Below the pieces are notes generated by a model that was given only the letters and a program-made list of their open reading frames with translations, searched no databases and was not told the origin of the DNA. Positions 1-11,190 of a stretch of 64,000 bases of DNA are shown here, piece after piece. How positions within the stretch are numbered: the stretch's first letter is position 1; each line of letters opens with the position of its first letter. The stretch comes from Selaginella moellendorffii. Its lineage: Eukaryota; Streptophyta; Lycopodiopsida; Selaginellales; Selaginellaceae. The stretch is taken from NCBI RefSeq assembly GCF_000143415.4, contig NW_003314301.1, positions 530,336-594,335 of the forward strand. The letters run 5' to 3'. The translations under genes were made by a program, and so were the position numbers.

Positions 1-90
1 GAGGGGATGGGCATCGTAGTCGACGAGGACGCCGACGGAGCGAGCGCAGAAATAATGAAGATGCTGATTTGTCTAACTCGGCAAGAATGA
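1..90 (+). other. 3' end of an open frame running in from the left edge
   Basis: The first frame is open from base 1 to a TGA at 88-90 and encodes about 29 residues rich in Asp, Glu and Ala. It could be the last codons of a gene whose body lies outside the window. There is no recognisable domain, and 29 codons can be open by chance. From here to 684 I see only a short ORF of no recognisable family (145-393) followed by strongly AT-rich DNA. Confidence 0.2.
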
Positions 91-684
91 TCTCGAGCAA
101 TTCCAATCCTCAAGGGCATCAATCGCCTACTGCACCGGCGTTGAATGAAGAAAGGGAAAAGAAAACAGGGACCTACTGTCCTCTCTCTGCTGGAGCAGTG
201 GGTGATTGATGCGCTTGAGGATCTCCATTGCTCGAGATTGTTCTTGTCGAGTTATACAAATTGGCATCTTCTTTATTTCTTCATATACATCCTCTTCTTC
301 TTAGATCCTTATTCTGTCGACCCCTTCTGGACGAAGAGTCGTGCCCTAATTGCTAAGGTGTATTCCACAAATATTCCAGGGATCATTGGTTGAGGAAAGC
401 TTAAAGGTATTTTACTCCTTTGTTTTGTTGATTAAATGTTATATTTATCACAAAATAGCATAAGTAATTATGTTGTAATATTAAAACAATTCAAGCTTAG
501 CAATAGTTTGAGAGAATCAAATATATATAAAAAATACCATTTTGTATTTATTATTTGCCTTGTGAAATTTTTATATTAGAATAAAAATAATGGAATAAAA
601 AAATAATACATTGAGATTGTCTATAAATAATAAGTCCTATCCAATAATTTATTAATTTAATTTAAAATTAAATTTAAAATTTTT

Positions 685-1560
685 ATGTTTGTGTACAAGT
701 TTATACTTTATTATTTATTTTTTAAAAATGTATTTTCAATCACCTATGAATGGGGAGATAATGGACCAGGGAAAAACTTAGAGGAGCAAGATATTAATAA
801 TATTATAAATGGATTTCATAGACTTATAAGAGATATTGATTATTATAGATATTATTCTACAACATATCAAGATTTAACTCTAATAGAAACTTCACGAGGA
901 ATTATTTGTGCTAGGATAAAACGATTTGAGCATCAATCGAATACTTGTGGAACAGGTAAGGTAACTAATACAGTGATTAAAGGAATAAACTTGATGCAAC
1001 GCTTAAACCCATTAGTTCAAAATAATCATGAAGCAATGGTTTTAAATCGTGCAAGCTCAGCTAAAATCACATCAATAAATTATCAAATACAATATTCTAT
1101 GGCAGTATGGTGGTCACAACAACCACCGCTATTTATATATAATATAAGAAGTCAAAATTCAAAAGACTGTGATATTGCAAGTAATACACTTGAAAGTGGT
1201 AGTCAACTTTTATACAAGGGAGATTTCTTAATATCTCCAAATGGAAATAATATTTTATTATTAGAATCTGAATGTAATTTAGTATTATATTCAGAAAGAA
1301 ATAAAATTTGGGATACTCCAATAAATATGAATTATAATAATTGTTATTTAAAAGTTCAAAATGATGGTAATCTTGTAATATATTCATATAAAAAAGAGGT
1401 TATATGGGCAAATAATTTTTATTGCCGTTATCAACCAAATTGCCTATTATTTACATATTATACTTTGCAAAATGATTGTAATTTTATTGCTTATAAAGTT
1501 GAATCACCAAATAATATTTGGTGGTCTTCAAAAACAGCAAATCACAAATTATGTAAGTAA
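685..1560 (+). CDS. Bulb-type (GNA-like) mannose-binding lectin domain protein, intronless and AT-rich
   Basis: A single 291-codon ORF. Residues 1-18 are hydrophobic and look like a signal peptide. Residues ~20-145 match nothing I recognise. Residues ~165-285 form a bulb-type lectin domain: the mannose-pocket signature QxDxNxVxY occurs three times in diverged form, as ESECNLVLY, QNDGNLVIY and QNDCNFIAY. Only the middle copy is canonical, so sugar binding may be weak or limited to one site. Members of this family bind mannose and act in defence or recognition. The coding sequence is far more AT-rich than any other gene here and uses A/T at nearly all third positions, and it sits in an AT-rich island (about 420-1930). 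That composition and the lack of introns could mean horizontal acquisition or a lineage-specific AT-rich island. The start is the first ATG of the frame. Confidence 0.7.
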   Translation: MFVYKFILYYLFFKNVFSITYEWGDNGPGKNLEEQDINNIINGFHRLIRDIDYYRYYSTTYQDLTLIETSRGIICARIKRFEHQSNTCGTGKVTNTVIKGINLMQRLNPLVQNNHEAMVLNRASSAKITSINYQIQYSMAVWWSQQPPLFIYNIRSQNSKDCDIASNTLESGSQLLYKGDFLISPNGNNILLLESECNLVLYSERNKIWDTPINMNYNNCYLKVQNDGNLVIYSYKKEVIWANNFYCRYQPNCLLFTYYTLQNDCNFIAYKVESPNNIWWSSKTANHKLCK

Positions 1561-2130
1561 AATTAAAGATATATATGTATGTATATATACATAGATATAA
1601 CTTAGACTGAATTTAAAGAATTTAGCTTATATAAAATATTCTAAGAATATCCGTTTCAAAGATATTTTTATAATATATTAATTGTTATTAATAGATTGGG
1701 ATGTTATTTCTCTTGAGTGGTACATTCATGAGCTTTGTAAAGGCTACACAAAGGAAACAGATTAGTAAACAAATCATGTGAATTAGATGGTGAAAAATAT
1801 GATCTAATGACCATTTTGCAAATCTATTATATTATGGATTTCTTAGAAATCATACTGCTAGAAATCTACTCTCGCAATATCTCACCGTATATGCATTCTT
1901 TGCTTTTTTGGATTTTGACACGTAAGAACCAGTATTCAAGTATTCAAAAATTTAGTACGAATATACTATGATAAAATCTGATTGAGTTATAAACGTTCGT
2001 GAAATGGCGCAAGCGTGAACCTCATGCCAATGCACGATCCAAGCAGTGAGTCTCAATCCTCGAAGAAATTCAACTCCGTTCGGTTTCTTGTGATTGATGA
2101 TAGCTTGCGCGGATGATCCCTCAAATTCTT
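1561..2130. other. AT-rich intergenic stretch
   Basis: AT-rich sequence follows the lectin gene. Composition returns to the window average near 1950. No convincing coding sequence is visible; a 60-codon minus-strand ORF at 1952-2134 resembles no family I know. Confidence 0.4.
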
Positions 2131-2184
2131 CCACAAGTTACAATGTGAACCGTCGGCGGCCCTATTCACCATCTCCAATGCCGA

Positions 2185-2760
2185 GTTTACAATGCTGCTG
2201 GTCGTGGGCGCTACCAGTCGGGTAGCTCATCCAGAAGCTCCAGTTGCAAGGATACAAAGTTAAGGTAATGTCTCTTCTCCTCTCAGCATTTGCCTGTAAT
2301 GGGCAAATGTTTGAGGCATTCTATTTTAACTTAAACTTCTGTGAAAAGGCTTTAGTACGGAATGATGATTCCGAGACTTTAGACCACTCAACCCTTAACA
2401 CTCAACTGCATAAGACGCTATCATGTCTTGGAACCACGTAGTTGAAGTTCCAAGTTCATATAAAAAGAATGTCACTAGCCCAGTCGGTGCAAATCGTTGT
2501 GGGCGATTTGAGATGTTGAAAGCAGCGGTCGAAGGTCACAACAAGATTATCTGCTGGATCATATTTCCTGCTGATCCATACAAAGTTTACAACAAGGGCA
2601 AAATCTATCAACAGCATTCCAGGTTCGTGTAAAGTTGCTTTACCAGAAGTAACTCTTGTGTTCTTTTTTCTTTTTGTTTTTGTGCGTGCTGGGTGGAGCA
2701 GCAAGAGCAAGCTGGTTGTAGTGAAATTCAGCTGGGCAAAAGAGGTGGATTCCTGAGAGA
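2185..2760 (+). pseudogene. Decayed NAD(P)-binding (NmrA/HCF173-like) protein gene
   Basis: Around 2190-2215 one frame reads LLVVGATSRV, the Rossmann-fold start (GxxGxxG type) of atypical short-chain dehydrogenases. The next bases, in another frame, read QGYKVK, as expected after the first helix. Near 2349-2380 another frame gives KALVRNDDSETL, the conserved stretch after the second strand. The frame around 2513-2590 gives LKAAVEGHNKII and then PYKVYNKG, similar to the corresponding region of plant HCF173-type proteins. The pieces are in order but in different frames with stops between them, so the gene is broken. The assignment rests on motif order and spacing only. A chloroplast role would be expected of an intact HCF173 homologue but cannot apply to this copy. 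Confidence 0.45.
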
Positions 2761-2796
2761 TGAGGGGTACTTTTTCTTGTGAGTGTGACCTTTTCG

Positions 2797-3990
2797 TCTG
2801 GCTTAAACCAAAACTAATCTATTGTTTATTCAAACCTTTATATGGAGTTTAGAAACTTTTTTCAAATGTAAAAGTCATGCATTTTTATTTTCTCGACTTC
2901 ATTTTTACATTATGGCTTCACTAGAATCTTTTTTTTTTTTCTCTCTCTTTAGGAGTGGGACGAATGTTTGTTCTTCATTTATCGTCCATTTTTGCTGATC
3001 GATCGGCATACAAGAGTTTGGTGGTTTGGTTTCTAAGATTGACTACAATGTTGTTGACACTGGTAATCGCAGGCGAGAGTTCTGGATCTAGTGCGGGACC
3101 GTCAGTTTCCGCGAGTGGCTCTGGTGTTGAAGCGGCAGCTTCAGTAGGATCTAGTAGTTCGTCAGCCAGCGAGCCGACGCTGGTAGCGTCATCATCAACT
3201 TCGCCAGCTTTAACGGGATCATCACCATCAACACCGGCTTCTGGAGAATCCACACTAGAATCATCGATGCCTGGATCGTCTACTCCAACGCCATCCGCTT
3301 CGACTAGATCAAGCACGCCAGGCCAAACTTCGAGCTCGTCCCCTCAGACTGGATCAAGCTCAGCTCTACCTGGCACTGGAACTGGATATGGCACGAGCTA
3401 CTTGGGTGGAGACGTCGGCTCACCTGCGAGTTCTTATGTCTTTGGCGCTCCCCAAGCTCTCAAACGCCACCAAATCCTTCTCCATCGCCATCGCCAGCAA
3501 ATGCAAATCCTTAGCAAATCCTCTCTCCTCCCCGTCGCAATCTTTAGCAACCAGGAGCTCTTTCGCTGGTTCATCCAGAGGAAGGAGCTGCTGCTGGAAA
3601 CAGGATCAACAACTGGACATCGGTGGGCGAGATGAGGCGGCACTACTTCCCAAACTGCCATAACGAGCCGCTGCCGCGCAGGACTTACAAGACCCCCGAC
3701 GGGTGGATTCGTCATCCCCGACGGCTCCAGGAAGTGGAACTCGATCGACGAGATGCGGCGGCACTACGAGGATTTCTCCATGCCGGCAAAGAGAACGTAC
3801 AAGTCAAAGGCTGGCTGCTTTGTTCTTCCCGACGGCTCTCGCAAGTGGAACTGAATCGACGAGATGAGGAGGCACTACTTCCCAGACGAGGACTTCTCCA
3901 AGCCTCCCAAGCCCTTTGGTTGAGTGACAAGTAAGCTTGCGGCTTTGATGATAGCGTGTCTTTGCGTCTGGCTTAAACCAAAACTAATCT
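2797..3990 (+). repeat. 24-bp direct repeat bracketing the Ser-rich pseudogene (2797-2820 and 3967-3990)
   Basis: An identical 24-base string beginning GTCTGGCTTAAACC occurs at both positions, one on each side of the Ser-rich pseudogene. This suggests that part of this region was duplicated or that the intervening DNA was inserted. Confidence 0.6.
2955..3923 (+). pseudogene. Broken gene: Ser/Thr-rich stretch followed by three ~35-residue repeats
   Basis: An acceptor-like CAG near 3072 precedes ~100 codons of Ser/Thr/Gly/Ala low complexity. After a frame change there is a Pro-rich stretch, and then three copies of a module. The module core reads PDGSRKWNSIDEMRRHY in copy 2. Copy 1 (from about 3602) has NRINNWTSVGEMRRHY, and copy 3 has PDGSRKWN, a TGA, then IDEMRRHY. 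Copies 1 and 2 are in different frames near 3700, so there is at least one frameshift and one in-frame stop. The order aromatic, glycine turn, KW, then an E-x-R-x-Y helix resembles the core of methyl-CpG-binding (MBD/TAM) domains, but this is a guess from pattern. The gene is almost certainly non-functional as sequenced. Confidence 0.5.
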
Positions 3991-4429
3991 GGGAGGCACT
4001 TTGCTCAATGCTCGAGAAGTGCATGGTCATGGAAGATTTCACGAAGGGAGTGATCCTCATCACTATCACTGCACAGACTCGAGTGACATACTGCCAGAAG
4101 CTTGGATTCTTGCTTCATTGTCAAAGGGCGGAATAACCTCTTATGGATCGATTGTGGAAGTTCCAAGTATCACAATGTTGATGTTTCACTTCTTCATTGA
4201 GAGATATCGACGAACATTTTCTTAACTTGTGATTGAATGTAAGAAAATATTGTTATTTTCTATATTGATCATTCTAAAATATATTAAATATAAAACAAAT
4301 TAAAATTTGAATTTTTTAGGGTTTCCTCCAAAATTCACGGCAATTCGATTATTCCGCTAAGGGTAATTTGGCATATTCTGTTAATTATGATTTAAAGTGG
4401 AAGAAAGAAACAAATGTAGGGTTTTTGGG

Positions 4430-5160
4430 ATGGAGCCAGCGAGCGAGAAAATGGAGGGAGGTACCGCCGCGGATCCCATTCCTCCCGTCTCGTCCAAGAA
4501 GACGCCTCTCGGTAAGACGCTCGCGCTGGATTTCGATCATCGCTCACTGATGATGGAGCGATTGAATGGTTGAATCCAGGCACTGGGCCGTGGTATCGCT
4601 ATCGGCATGTCGTCTACACGCTGCTGGCTTTGAATGCCGCGATGGTGTGTAAGTATCGATTTTCGATCCAGATAACGCTAGATCCTACACTCTTTTTCTT
4701 CTCTGCGATTCGCAGCGTATGCGGTGTTTAACCAAGACAAATTCTTTGCGAAGAAGGAGAAGCCTCCCGAGGGAGAAGGACAAGCCAGTGCCAAAGACGA
4801 GGCTTCTTCCGGGGAGAAGGAAAAGAAAGACCCAGTGTTCGTCCCCGCTACTCAATCCAAGGTATGGATGAAGTAATTCTTTGCTTGAGCTCAAAGTTTT
4901 CTTCTTTTTTCTTGCTTTAGATCGATCAACCAAAGGTAGTGCCTGCTCCGGAAGCTAAAGTGGAAGAGAAAAAGATGGAGGCTCCAGTGAAGAAGCCGGA
5001 AGCACCGCACGTATCTCACGACGAGCAAATCGAGCTTTACAAGTGGATGCTGGAAGAGAAGAGGAAGATCAAGCCATCCAGCTCCGCGGAGAAGGCTCGG
5101 ATCGATTTGGAGAAGGGACTTCTCAAGGATTACATCAGGGGCAAGGTACCATCGCTCTAA
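4430..5160 (+). CDS. Conserved plant protein with one membrane segment (unknown function)
   Basis: Four exons by clear GT-AG junctions: 4430-4511, 4580-4648, 4716-4861 and 4921-5160 (537 nt, 178 residues). The N-terminus is polar. Residues ~33-58 begin GPWYRYRHVVYTLLALNAAM and include a single hydrophobic segment that could span a membrane. A charged Lys/Glu/Pro-rich linker follows (~60-130). The C-terminal ~45 residues look like the conserved part, with YKWMLEEKRKIKP and then a helix ending KGLLKDYIRGK. I recall similar C-termini in unannotated plant proteins but know no function. No organelle can be assigned from sequence. The start is the first ATG that gives an open first exon joining cleanly to exon 2. 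It is convergent with ZPR1, whose stop is 115 bp away. Confidence 0.7.
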
Positions 5161-5274
5161 GCTTCTCACAACTAAAAAGGAATTTTGATACTCTTCGAGT
5201 GAGCTGTGATTCAATTTTTTTGTAGTAAGCTTCACAAGTTTGTGAGACGTAATGAAAGATACTTCGTCTCTTTC

Positions 5275-7488
5275 TTAAGAAGTTCCAGTGTTCATGTGGT
5301 TTAAGCCGAGCTCCTCGTTTTGCTCCCAGGAGCGCTCGTATTCTCGAACTAAACGCATGAAAACGATCGTTTAGAAATCACCAATGACGAAAGAAAAGTT
5401 CACTCACCAGATATTTGATTGTCATCGCTTGAAGAATCCGTACATGGAGCGATGAATGAATTGCCAAGGGAATCATCCAAAACAAGCGTCCATGACTTTT
5501 TCAATTCCAGTAACTAGAGTCGTTAAAACACAGCACATAGTCAGCCAAAAAACCAACAAAAGTATACATGACTTACATCTTGCAATTTGGCATCAAATTC
5601 CATCCACTTTTGTCTTGTGACAATCTCCGCACTGTCTCCGATTTCAAATCCATGGACACTCTTGAGCTCTTGAAGATAATTCAATACGTCAGAAACACTG
5701 CTTGATCGGAGAGTGCTTACTTGCTTTCAGAGATTGTCTTGACTAGTCCTTCGACTGTCGTGACGAGACCGCCAAGTGTTCCGGGCATTAGTTCAAGTTC
5801 CACCTCCGGAATCTCTACTCCCGCTGTGTCTGACTAATCGGAAAAGATTAAAAAAAAAGAAGGTATATCACTACCATAAACATTGCAAGAACTTCTTACT
5901 TTGATCAAGTCTCTTGTCAAGTCTATTTGGTTTTCCACGGCGAGAGATATTTTCTTTCCTTTAGCTGATATGCTTCCACCAGGTTTCACCTAAGTGTAAG
6001 ATGATTTTCACAACAAAGAACCAAAAACAGAAGCTTACTTCGGAGTTTCTAAACCCGCAAGTATCGCAAGATGCTGCCATCACTATTACCTCCTTGAAAT
6101 ATGGTATATCTGGAACAAAGGATGAGTACTACAACGAAGGAAAGAGAAACAAAAAGAATACTTGTCATGTACATGCGTGTTTCACATCGTCCCGCACAAG
6201 CTCCACAAGTGGCTGGAAAAGTCATCACCTGTCAAAGAACCTCTGGTAAAATTCTCAGAAAAGAAAAAACAAAGTACACACCTCCTCAGGAGCCGTGTAC
6301 TTGAAAAGTGCAGCAGAAATCTGCTCGCTATTCCCCTGTGCTATAGCTTGTTGAGCAAGCTTAGCACCAACGGCCCCATGTAACTCCTCGACAACATCTT
6401 CTTCTTGCTTTCCGTCTTCGTTTTCGTGATCTACGGACAAAAACCCGAGCGACTTTTGCTGCTCATGCGTCCTGTCGTAGTGCTCGCGCAACAAAATTGG
6501 ATCCTCTTTAGGTGCATTCCTGTAGTAATGAAAACGAGGAAAAGCAAACTCAGGAAGTAAGCCAAGAAAGAAAAGACAACATACGGGTTTTCAATGAAGC
6601 TATTCCCAGATGGATCTTCCAGTGAAAATGTGAAAGCCTGTTCACCTCTAGCATACGCCCTTAACTTGAGGATAAACGCGTCTATAGAAGCCGCAGTATG
6701 AGGGTCCACTTTCTACAAGACGGAATGATACTTAACGTTTAGCGAAATAAGAGAAACAATCTTTACCCGACGCTCTTCTTGCAATCGTTCCAAATCATCT
6801 CCAGCTTTGAGGAGAACTCCTTCCACCTGTAAGTAGTAATTTTGCGTTTCGATCTTTGTCTTGAAAGTAACGTAAGGCATACTGTAGAAAGAACTCCTCG
6901 CTGGGCTTCCGGTGGCACTTCAAAATCCAACTCTGGGACCTGAGGAAAACAATAAAATAAATAAAAGAACAATCAAATAAGACATGGAATCATACCTTGA
7001 TTGTAGCCGAATCTGACTTCACTACTTGGCGATTCAAGGCCTAGAAAAAAATGTTTGAGTGGGATAACGAATCGGCTTTGTCTCACCTTTAAGTCATGCT
7101 GTGGAACACTTAATGTGAAACGGCAGCCTTGCGGTTGGAGTTGCCCAGCGAATTGTACTTCATTGTTCCTAGCAAAGAAAAAAATAAAACAAAACTTTGG
7201 AGCTACTGAAATCCGAAAGAGAGAACAAAGTTTCTAACCTCTCGTTGCAATGTGGACACTCAAACGCCATGAGAACGATCTAGATAAACCAAAATCATTC
7301 ACGGATTGCATAGTTACTATTCATACCTCTCGAAAATGGGGAATCGTCGTGAGAAGCAGCCGCGTCGTCCCCTGGAACATCAAAATCCCGCAAAATCAGT
7401 ACCAGCGCAAGTCGAAATCTCCAAAATTCGCTACATTCTCTCCGCAGGACATGCACAGGCTCTCCAGCTCGTGCGCGTCCTCCGCCAT
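5275..7488 (-). CDS. ZPR1: Zinc finger protein ZPR1
   Basis: A many-exon minus-strand gene. The first exon (ATG at 7486-7488) gives CMSCGEN. Splicing to the next exon yields [15 protein letters not shown], then [11 protein letters not shown], which is the first ZPR1 zinc finger (CxxC...CxxC). Further exons give [17 protein letters not shown], the hallmark of the first A-domain. The second finger reads [12 protein letters not shown]...NIPYFKEV...[11 protein letters not shown] second hallmark, [14 protein letters not shown], follows, and the end is [17 protein letters not shown] with a TAA at 5275-5277. ZPR1 binds eEF1A and shuttles between cytoplasm and nucleus in animals and yeast; plant copies are less studied. 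Both zinc sites and both A/B repeats are visible, so the gene looks intact. Its 5' end faces SFR2 across ~390 bp. Confidence 0.9.
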
Positions 7489-7878
7489 AGCTCATAAACC
7501 CTAAAACTCTAACTCGCGATAAACCCTAAACACCAAGGCCCAACTGAGCTAACCACAGCCATCCACGTGGCGTAACCTGGAGGTCGCATAAACTCACATT
7601 TATACTAGCGCTTGGCGTGGCTAGGAGAAAATGGGGATGCCTTGCGCCTGCCTCACGCCTTCTCCAGATTTTACAAGCTCGATCAGCTGGAAGCATCGTG
7701 GGCAGCTTTAAATCTCTCCTGCGAGGTATGTGGAAGGCTTGAATGGATGGATTGATCGATGAAACTTCTAGAACTTTCATCGCGGATGGATCGTTCTTGA
7801 AGAGCAAAAGGGGGAACGAAGCTTTTTCTCTTGGTCACTGAATCACGCTCCAATCCATTCCACTCCAGTCTCGATCGA
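7489..7878. promoter_or_regulatory. Shared 5' region of divergent ZPR1 and SFR2
   Basis: Only ~390 bp separate the start codons of ZPR1 (minus) and SFR2 (plus), so both promoters and 5' UTRs must lie here. AAACCCTAAA-type telo-box-like strings occur at about 7497-7530, close to the ZPR1 start. These motifs are common in promoters of plant housekeeping genes. No clear TATA box is visible for either gene. Confidence 0.5.
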
Positions 7879-10709
7879 ATGGCTCCGTGGGTTCTTCTCA
7901 TCAATGCCACCAAGATCGTTGGCGCCGCTGGAGTCCTCACCGTGGCTGCAAACACGATTGGCTATCTCCAGTTTCGCAGAAAAAAGCTAGCTCCGTTTGA
8001 GTGCCCAATCGATGAGAGCCAGGAGCTTCTCGCAAGCTTTCCAATCGACAAGCCTGGTAATTTTTCTCTTCGATTGTTTTTAGAAAGAAAAATCGGTACT
8101 TGACAAGAAAAAGAGTGTTTTTTTTTGTTCCAGCTGAAGATGGAGGATTTTTCTTCGCTCTAGCAACAGCCCCAGCTCACGTCGAGGACAACCTCAACGA
8201 TGCATGGCTTGAATTTGCAAGGGAGACTGTTCCCGACAAGCAAGAACAGGAGTTTATCCAAGAACGAGAGATGGACAGAGACGATGCGAGAAAAGATGAG
8301 AACACTTTCCGGCAAGCATCAGACGAGCTGTTGGCGTCAAAGTCCAAATCTGCGACGGCTGGAGAACTCACGGAGTGGGAAGTTGTCGATGAGAAGGAAA
8401 AAGCGGAAAGATCGAAATCTCCCAAGAGTGACCAGATTTCTGAGGAACAGGTGCTGGATTCGAGCTTGATAAGGAAAGAAAGTGCTACTCCTCCGGCTCT
8501 TCTTCGAGCCAAGAGCACCACTGAAGAGCCGCGTTTGCAATTCAATTATCCAAAGAAAGGGAGGAAGCTTGCCAGGGTGGCTATGGAGGCCATGATTCGA
8601 GGCATTGAAAGGTTCGCTGAGGACGAAGAGCCGGAGGATGCCAAGCTTAATGTAGCTGCCTGGCACAACGTTGTTCACCCGTAAGTTTCTATACTTTCTT
8701 TCTTTCTTTGCTCTATCTTGTTGCTGCTAGTTCTAGTTTTTTTCGTTTCTCTTCGTGATCATTCATGGTGACAGTTTGTTCTTTTTTCTTTTTTTGTGAT
8801 CAGTGAAGAACGGGTTCGATTTTGGAGCGATCCAGACACCGAGCTCCAACTCTCGCAAAAAACCAACGTCACTGTGTTTCGCATGGGAGTGGACTGGACG
8901 AGGATAGTTCCTCTGGAGCCAAAGGACATCTCGTTTGAGCAAGCAGTAAGTTCTCACGACAAAGAAAGATCGAAGAAACTAAAATCCGTGTTTTTCAGGT
9001 GAATTGGAGCGCGGTGAAGCGATACAAGCATATAATCGAGCGAGTTCGTGCTCACGGGATGCGAGTCATGCTCACGCTCTTTCACCACTCTCTTCCTCCC
9101 TGGGCTGCGAGCTATGGTGGCTGGAAGGAGGAACGAACTGTCAAGTATTTCCTGGATTTCACGAGGTAAAGATCACAAGGGATTCAAAGTTTCAGAGTTC
9201 TACTGAGAGTTCTTCATTGTTTTCCTAGATTGGTGGTCGAAGAATACGGAGAGATGGTGGATTTCTGGGTGACAATTAACGAGCCGCACGTCTTTGCGAT
9301 GCTGACTTACTGCGCTGGAGCGTGGCCGGGTGGTCATCCGGATCTGTTGGAGACCGCAACCGCGGTGATGCCGAGAGGAGTGTTTAATCGAGTCATGGAT
9401 TTGATGGCCGATGCTCACAACCAAGCTTACGATATCATCCACGAAATAAGGTGCTTGTTTTTCTCATTCTTTGTTCGCCAAGGTTTCTTCTTTTCTTCTT
9501 TTGAGCAGTCGAAGACGATCCCAGACGACTCAAGTTGGGATATCTCATCACGTATCTTTTGTTCGTCCGTACGGTCTTTTCGACGTCTCGGCAGCCGTCA
9601 TTAGCAACTGGAAGACACATTTTCCATACGTTGATGCTGTGTGTAAGAAACTGGATTATCTCGGCCTCAACTATTACGGTCAGGTGATATTCCATCTATT
9701 TTCTCAAACAGAAGTAAAAAAAAAACGTTTTTTTTTTCTTCAGGAGTTCATATCAGCACCAGGATTAAAGCTGGTTGAGAACGAAGAGTATAGCGAGTCA
9801 GCACGAGCGATATATCCGGATGGGCTCTATCGTGTGCTCTTGGCATTTCACGACCGATACAAGAGCTGTGGCTTCCCTTTTATCATCACTGAGAATGGAG
9901 TCTCGGATTGCACAGATTTGATTCGCAGGCCTTACATCATCGAGCATTTGCTGGCCATTCGTGCTGCCATGAACAAGGCAAGCTTCAAAGTTTCATCTTT
10001 TCTCTTTGCAAAAACTTTTGTGACATAACTTTAATCTACAGGGTGTACCAATCCGAGGCTATTGCTTCTGGACCGTCTCGGACAATTGGGAGTGGGCTGA
10101 TGGATATGGTCCGAAGTTTGGATTAGCTGCTGTGGATCGCCGAAACAATCTCGCGAGGTGTCCACGACCCTCGTATTATCTCTTTGCAGAGGTGAAGTTT
10201 TCTTTTCAACTTTTGTTCCTGAGTAAGTTTTCTTGGTTTTGTTCCAGCTCGCAAGAACTGGAAAGGTCACGAGAAAGCAAAGAGCTACCGCTTGGAAGGA
10301 GTTGCAAGACGCAGCTGCTAAAGGTACCAAAAGACCATTCTATCGGGCGGTGGATGCAAATGGTTTGATGTATGCTGGTAAGCGTTGTTCTTTTGTTCCC
10401 TCTCTTCTTCATGGTATAAACTTTGATGATGTTTGATCAGGGGGTCTTGACGTTCCAATCGAGAGACCATTTGTCCAAAGAGATTGGAGGTTTGGCCACT
10501 ATGAAGTGGATGGTTTGCAAGATCCACTCAACAGGGCGCTGAGAGCCGTGTTTCGAGTTCTCTTGTTTAGAAGAAGTAAGCCAGGAACGAAGGCTAGCTT
10601 GGATAGTGACCAAGTCGAACAAGTTGACACCATGAATCAACAAGAAGAAGAAGAAGAAGAAGAAGTTCGTGAGGAAGCTCCACAGGAAGAGGTCCCATTG
10701 ACTGTATAA
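7879..10709 (+). CDS. SFR2: SFR2-like galactolipid:galactolipid galactosyltransferase (GH1 fold)
   Basis: Ten exons: 7879-8056, 8134-8680, 8804-8945, 8999-9165, 9229-9450, 9509-9683, 9744-9977, 10042-10191, 10248-10377 and 10441-10709 (2214 nt, 737 residues). SFR2 sits on the chloroplast outer envelope and transfers galactose between galactolipids, stabilising membranes in freezing. Residues 1-30 are a hydrophobic anchor rather than a cleaved transit peptide, as in Arabidopsis SFR2. An acidic, variable insert follows FALATAPAHVEDNL. The GH1 barrel carries the acid/base glutamate in TINEPHVF and the nucleophile in ITENGV. The start at 7879 matches the short SFR2 N-terminus; an upstream in-frame ATG (7831) would add 16 residues. 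Intron 7 (9978-10041) starts with GC instead of GT. The C-terminus ends in a Glu-rich tail not typical of the family. Confidence 0.9.
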
Positions 10710-11190
10710 CAAGAAATTAAGAAATTAAATGGAAGGATACAATTAAAATTTATTGTTGCGAAAAAGAAAATTAAATTTATAGTTTTATCTTTGTAAAATT
10801 TAGGGTTTAAGAATGGACCGTCTTTGGTAATTTCTAAGGAGTCAAGGAAAAGCGTTGAACTGGAAGCGATGAGAGGACCATATGTATGGATTTCGGCATA
10901 TCATCGGACCAGCCTACCAGCCTGCTTGCCACTGTGAGATACCTTTCTCAGGAAGGCCACTGCATGATTTTCCTTGATGCTCGAAGGCTCTGCAAGAATC
11001 CGGAAGCAACTGCAAGGATTCCCCGCCATGGCCAAGCCTTTCAACGATTTCTGAATGTGTGGCCTTTCTGATGCGTTCGAAAGTAAGAGTTACGATTGTA
11101 GTAGACGGTGGCAACGTAATTTCAACAAAGAGTGGTGCTGCTGCTTTGCTAGCTGGCATTGTGAATGTCTAAAATGTAGTCTTTTGTGCT

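Noticed and set aside
9471-10028. 185-codon ORF within SFR2
   Set aside because: It is part of SFR2 exons 6 and 7 read through two introns; the spliced form matches GH1 and keeps the frame.
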